Origin: Pseudomonadales bacterium
GTDB taxonomy: Bacteria > Pseudomonadota > Gammaproteobacteria > Pseudomonadales > Ketobacteraceae
Direction of reading: 5' to 3'
NCBI GenBank assembly: GCA_002708905.1
Contig: PAPM01000045.1
Coordinates: 1-60,778, forward strand
DNA: 60,778 nucleotides
The translations under genes and the position numbers were made by a program. The notes beneath the pieces were generated by a model. The model ran no database searches, was not told the DNA's origin, and saw nothing but the letters and a program-made list of their open reading frames with translations. Position 1 is the first letter of the stretch. Every line of letters starts with the position of its first letter. Shown piece after piece: positions 58,952 to 60,778 of this stretch.

Positions 58952-59947
58952 ATGTTGATCAAGTCTCAGGATAAAACCGAGCCAAAATCCTATGAAATTA
59001 CCCCCGAGACCCGCTATTGGTCTCGGCGAGACTGGCTGAAATCAGTAGGAATCATGGGGGCCGGGTTGGCTGCTCTGAACGCTGCCCCATCATTCGCGCT
59101 TGCGCAGGATCCCAATTGGCAGGCGATGCTATTGGATAAGTTGTCCAACCGCAGCAAGTGGCCTCATTCCACAAAGGAAACCCCAACGCCCTACAAAGAT
59201 GTTGTTACCTACAACAATTTCTATGAATTCGGCACCGGCAAAGATGACCCGGTCAAGAACAGCCAGGATTTCAGGGTGGACCCCTGGCGGGTCAAGGTGG
59301 AAGGTGAAGTCGGTAAGCCTGGGAACTACACCCTTGAGGACATTTTTCGCCCCCATGCTCTTGAAGACAGAATCTACCGCTTTCGTTGTGTTGAGGCCTG
59401 GTCGATGGTGGTCCCCTGGGTTGGGTTTCCACTGGCAGATCTGTTGAAGCGATTTGAACCTACCTCCAAAGCCAAATATGTTCGCTTTGAAACGCTGGTG
59501 GATCCGGATCGTTTTCCCGCGCAACGCTTTGGGCGCTCTACCATCCCTTGGCCCTACGTGGAAGGCCTGCGCATGGACGAAGCCATGCACCCGCTGACCC
59601 TGATGGTGGTTGGGGTTTACGGTAAAGCCTTGTTGCCGCAGAGCGGCGCCCCGCTGCGCTTAATGGTTCCATGGAAATACGGCTTCAAGAGCATTAAATC
59701 CATTGTCAAAATTCAATTTGTTGAGAAAGAACCCAAGTCCACCTGGCAGCAGTTGGCCTCTCAGGAGTACGGTTTCTTTGCCAACGTGAATCCGGAAGTG
59801 GATCATCCGCGCTGGAGCCAGAAGCGGGAGCGACGCCTGCCCAACAGCATCTGGGATCCGAACTGGATGCCAACCCAGAAATTCAATGGCTACGAAGAGC
59901 AGGTCGCGCCACTTTACGCTGGAATGAATCTGCGTACTAACTATTAA
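58952..59947 (+). CDS. msrP: Methionine sulfoxide reductase catalytic subunit MsrP
   Basis: A 331-aa periplasmic molybdenum enzyme that repairs oxidised methionines in envelope proteins. The Tat signal has SRRDWLKSVGIMGAG (R25, R26). The Mo-cofactor ligand is C146 in YRFRCVEAWSMVVPWVG, and PQSGAPLRLMVPWKYGFKSIKSI is the family signature. It ends 14 bases before msrQ, its membrane electron donor. Confidence 0.94.
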   Translation: MLIKSQDKTEPKSYEITPETRYWSRRDWLKSVGIMGAGLAALNAAPSFALAQDPNWQAMLLDKLSNRSKWPHSTKETPTPYKDVVTYNNFYEFGTGKDDPVKNSQDFRVDPWRVKVEGEVGKPGNYTLEDIFRPHALEDRIYRFRCVEAWSMVVPWVGFPLADLLKRFEPTSKAKYVRFETLVDPDRFPAQRFGRSTIPWPYVEGLRMDEAMHPLTLMVVGVYGKALLPQSGAPLRLMVPWKYGFKSIKSIVKIQFVEKEPKSTWQQLASQEYGFFANVNPEVDHPRWSQKRERRLPNSIWDPNWMPTQKFNGYEEQVAPLYAGMNLRTNY

Positions 59948-59961
59948 CCGAGAGCCAAACC

Positions 59962-60522
59962 ATGCTTCGAATTTTCGTCCACGTGGGCTCCTTATTGCCA
60001 CTGGCTTGGTTGAGCTATTTGGTATTCAGCGGACATATCGGGGCTGATCCCGCTGAGAAAATTGTCAGGGAGTTGGGCCTTTACGGCGCGTGTTTCCTGT
60101 GGGGCAGTCTCGCTATGACGCCATTGCGCTTGTTGACGGGGAAACCTCAATGGATAGCCTATCGGCGAGCGCTTGGTCTGTGGGCGTTTGCCTATCTGAG
60201 TCTGCATTTGTTGGCGTTTGTTGTGATTTGGGCCGGGTTGGATTGGGGGATTGTGGTTGAGGAAGTCACCAAGCGCCCTTACGTTTACATTGGATTGCTT
60301 GGTTGGCTGCTGCTGGTGCCACTTGCTTTTACCTCAACCCGAGCTACTCGACGCCGGCTTGGTCGGCGTTGGTTGACCCTGCATAAGCTGGTTTACCTTG
60401 TCGCCGTGTTGGGCTTGATCCATATGGCCTGGATTGCCAAGCTGGACTACCTGCAAGTATTGGTGTTCGCCCTGATATTGTCGTTGCTCTTTATCTGCCG
60501 CCGAATCTTCAAATCAAAATAA
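59962..60522 (+). CDS. msrQ: Heme-binding membrane subunit MsrQ
   Basis: A 186-aa inner-membrane protein with about five to six helices, in the ferric-reductase-like YedZ family. Histidines in LSLHLLAF, TLHKLVYLVAVLGLIHMAW provide heme ligands. It passes electrons from the quinone pool to MsrP. ATG 59962 follows msrP by 14 bases with GAGAGCC upstream. Confidence 0.93.
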   Translation: MLRIFVHVGSLLPLAWLSYLVFSGHIGADPAEKIVRELGLYGACFLWGSLAMTPLRLLTGKPQWIAYRRALGLWAFAYLSLHLLAFVVIWAGLDWGIVVEEVTKRPYVYIGLLGWLLLVPLAFTSTRATRRRLGRRWLTLHKLVYLVAVLGLIHMAWIAKLDYLQVLVFALILSLLFICRRIFKSK

Positions 60523-60688
60523 TTCGGCAAAATTCAGACAGCGTTCTACACTCATTCTCACCCCTGCAAATTATGCTTGATTTTCCTGCAGATGAGGTTT
60601 TCTGCGGGCTGCAGGCGAGGGCTTTCTCCGGGCTTGAATGGCTCTGGAAATGCAAGCATAAGATGTTGAAATTTTGATGAAAAAAGCG

Positions 60689-60716
60689 TTGACGTAGTAA
60701 TTGAGATGCCTATAAT
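60689..60716 (+). promoter_or_regulatory. Strong promoter, probably of an rRNA operon
   Basis: TTGACG (60689-60694) and TATAAT (60711-60716) are 16 bp apart, followed by GCGC, the GC-rich discriminator typical of rrn promoters. A/T-rich DNA (AAATTTTGATGAAAAAA) lies just upstream as an UP-like element. No gene fits in 60523-60778. An rRNA operon beyond the window edge is inferred, and the same neighbour is found after msrPQ in Pseudomonas. Confidence 0.6.
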
Positions 60717-60778
60717 GCGCACCACTTCGACGGGATAGGCGCTCAGAGATGAGGCAGCCAGGCTGTAGAAGGACGCAA

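Overview
The window is a gammaproteobacterial chromosome segment. The gene order (ispB / rplU-rpmA-obgE-proB / rpsT / murJ-ribF-ileS-lspA-fkpB-ispH followed by minor-pilin genes, then thiO, pilRS, nadE, bamD, rluD-pgeF-clpB and ilvIH-ilvC-pssA-msrPQ) is typical of the Pseudomonas / Alcanivorax / Ketobacter / Marinobacter side of the class. The moderate base composition and lack of close Pseudomonas features make an Alcanivorax- or Ketobacter-like marine bacterium my best guess. This is inference from gene order, not from a marker gene.

Region 1 (1-254) is host DNA with the decayed C-terminal end of a sensor histidine kinase. Region 2 (255-10881) is a compact integrated element bounded by a perfect 46-bp direct repeat. 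The right copy is the 3' part of an intact tRNA-Pro(CGG) gene. In order it carries a P4-type tyrosine integrase, two small unknown genes, a DUF6499-like protein, an AlpA-type regulator, a Toprim primase, a DUF927 helicase-like protein, three small unknowns, a ClpP-type protease fused to a Mu gpT-like capsid protein, and a divergent coiled-coil/zinc-ribbon protein. No terminase, portal or tail gene is visible, so it looks like a minimal phage satellite (P4/PICI-like). It also has GTTAC iteron-like repeats at three places, two of them inside coding sequence, and GTTAACCC pairs spaced 12 bp apart near both ends. This is the most interesting part of the window.

Region 3 (10927-23293) holds housekeeping genes: isoprenoid synthesis (ispB, ispH), ribosomal proteins (rplU, rpmA, rpsT), ribosome assembly (obgE), proline synthesis (proB), peptidoglycan lipid II export (murJ), flavin cofactors (ribF), Ile-tRNA charging (ileS), lipoprotein processing (lspA) and a peptidyl-prolyl isomerase (fkpB).

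Region 4 (23515-43525) is a type IV pilus region. Two successive minor-pilin/PilY1 clusters lie head to tail: fimT-pilV-pilW-pilX-orf-pilY1-pilE, then pilE-pilV-pilW-pilX-pilY1-orf. A second fimT on the opposite strand, thiO, and the pilR/pilS two-component system follow. The first PilY1 (1667 aa) has a long Ala/Asp/Gln-rich, probably coiled-coil insert that the second (1150 aa) lacks.

Region 5 (43635-60778) contains nadE, bamD, rluD, pgeF, clpB with a sigma-32-like promoter, a 7TMR-DISM hybrid sensor kinase and a DUF4124 protein. Next comes the branched-chain amino acid operon ilvI-ilvH-ilvC behind an unusually long structured leader, then pssA and the periplasmic methionine sulfoxide repair pair msrP-msrQ. 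The window ends in a strong promoter of the kind that drives rRNA operons.
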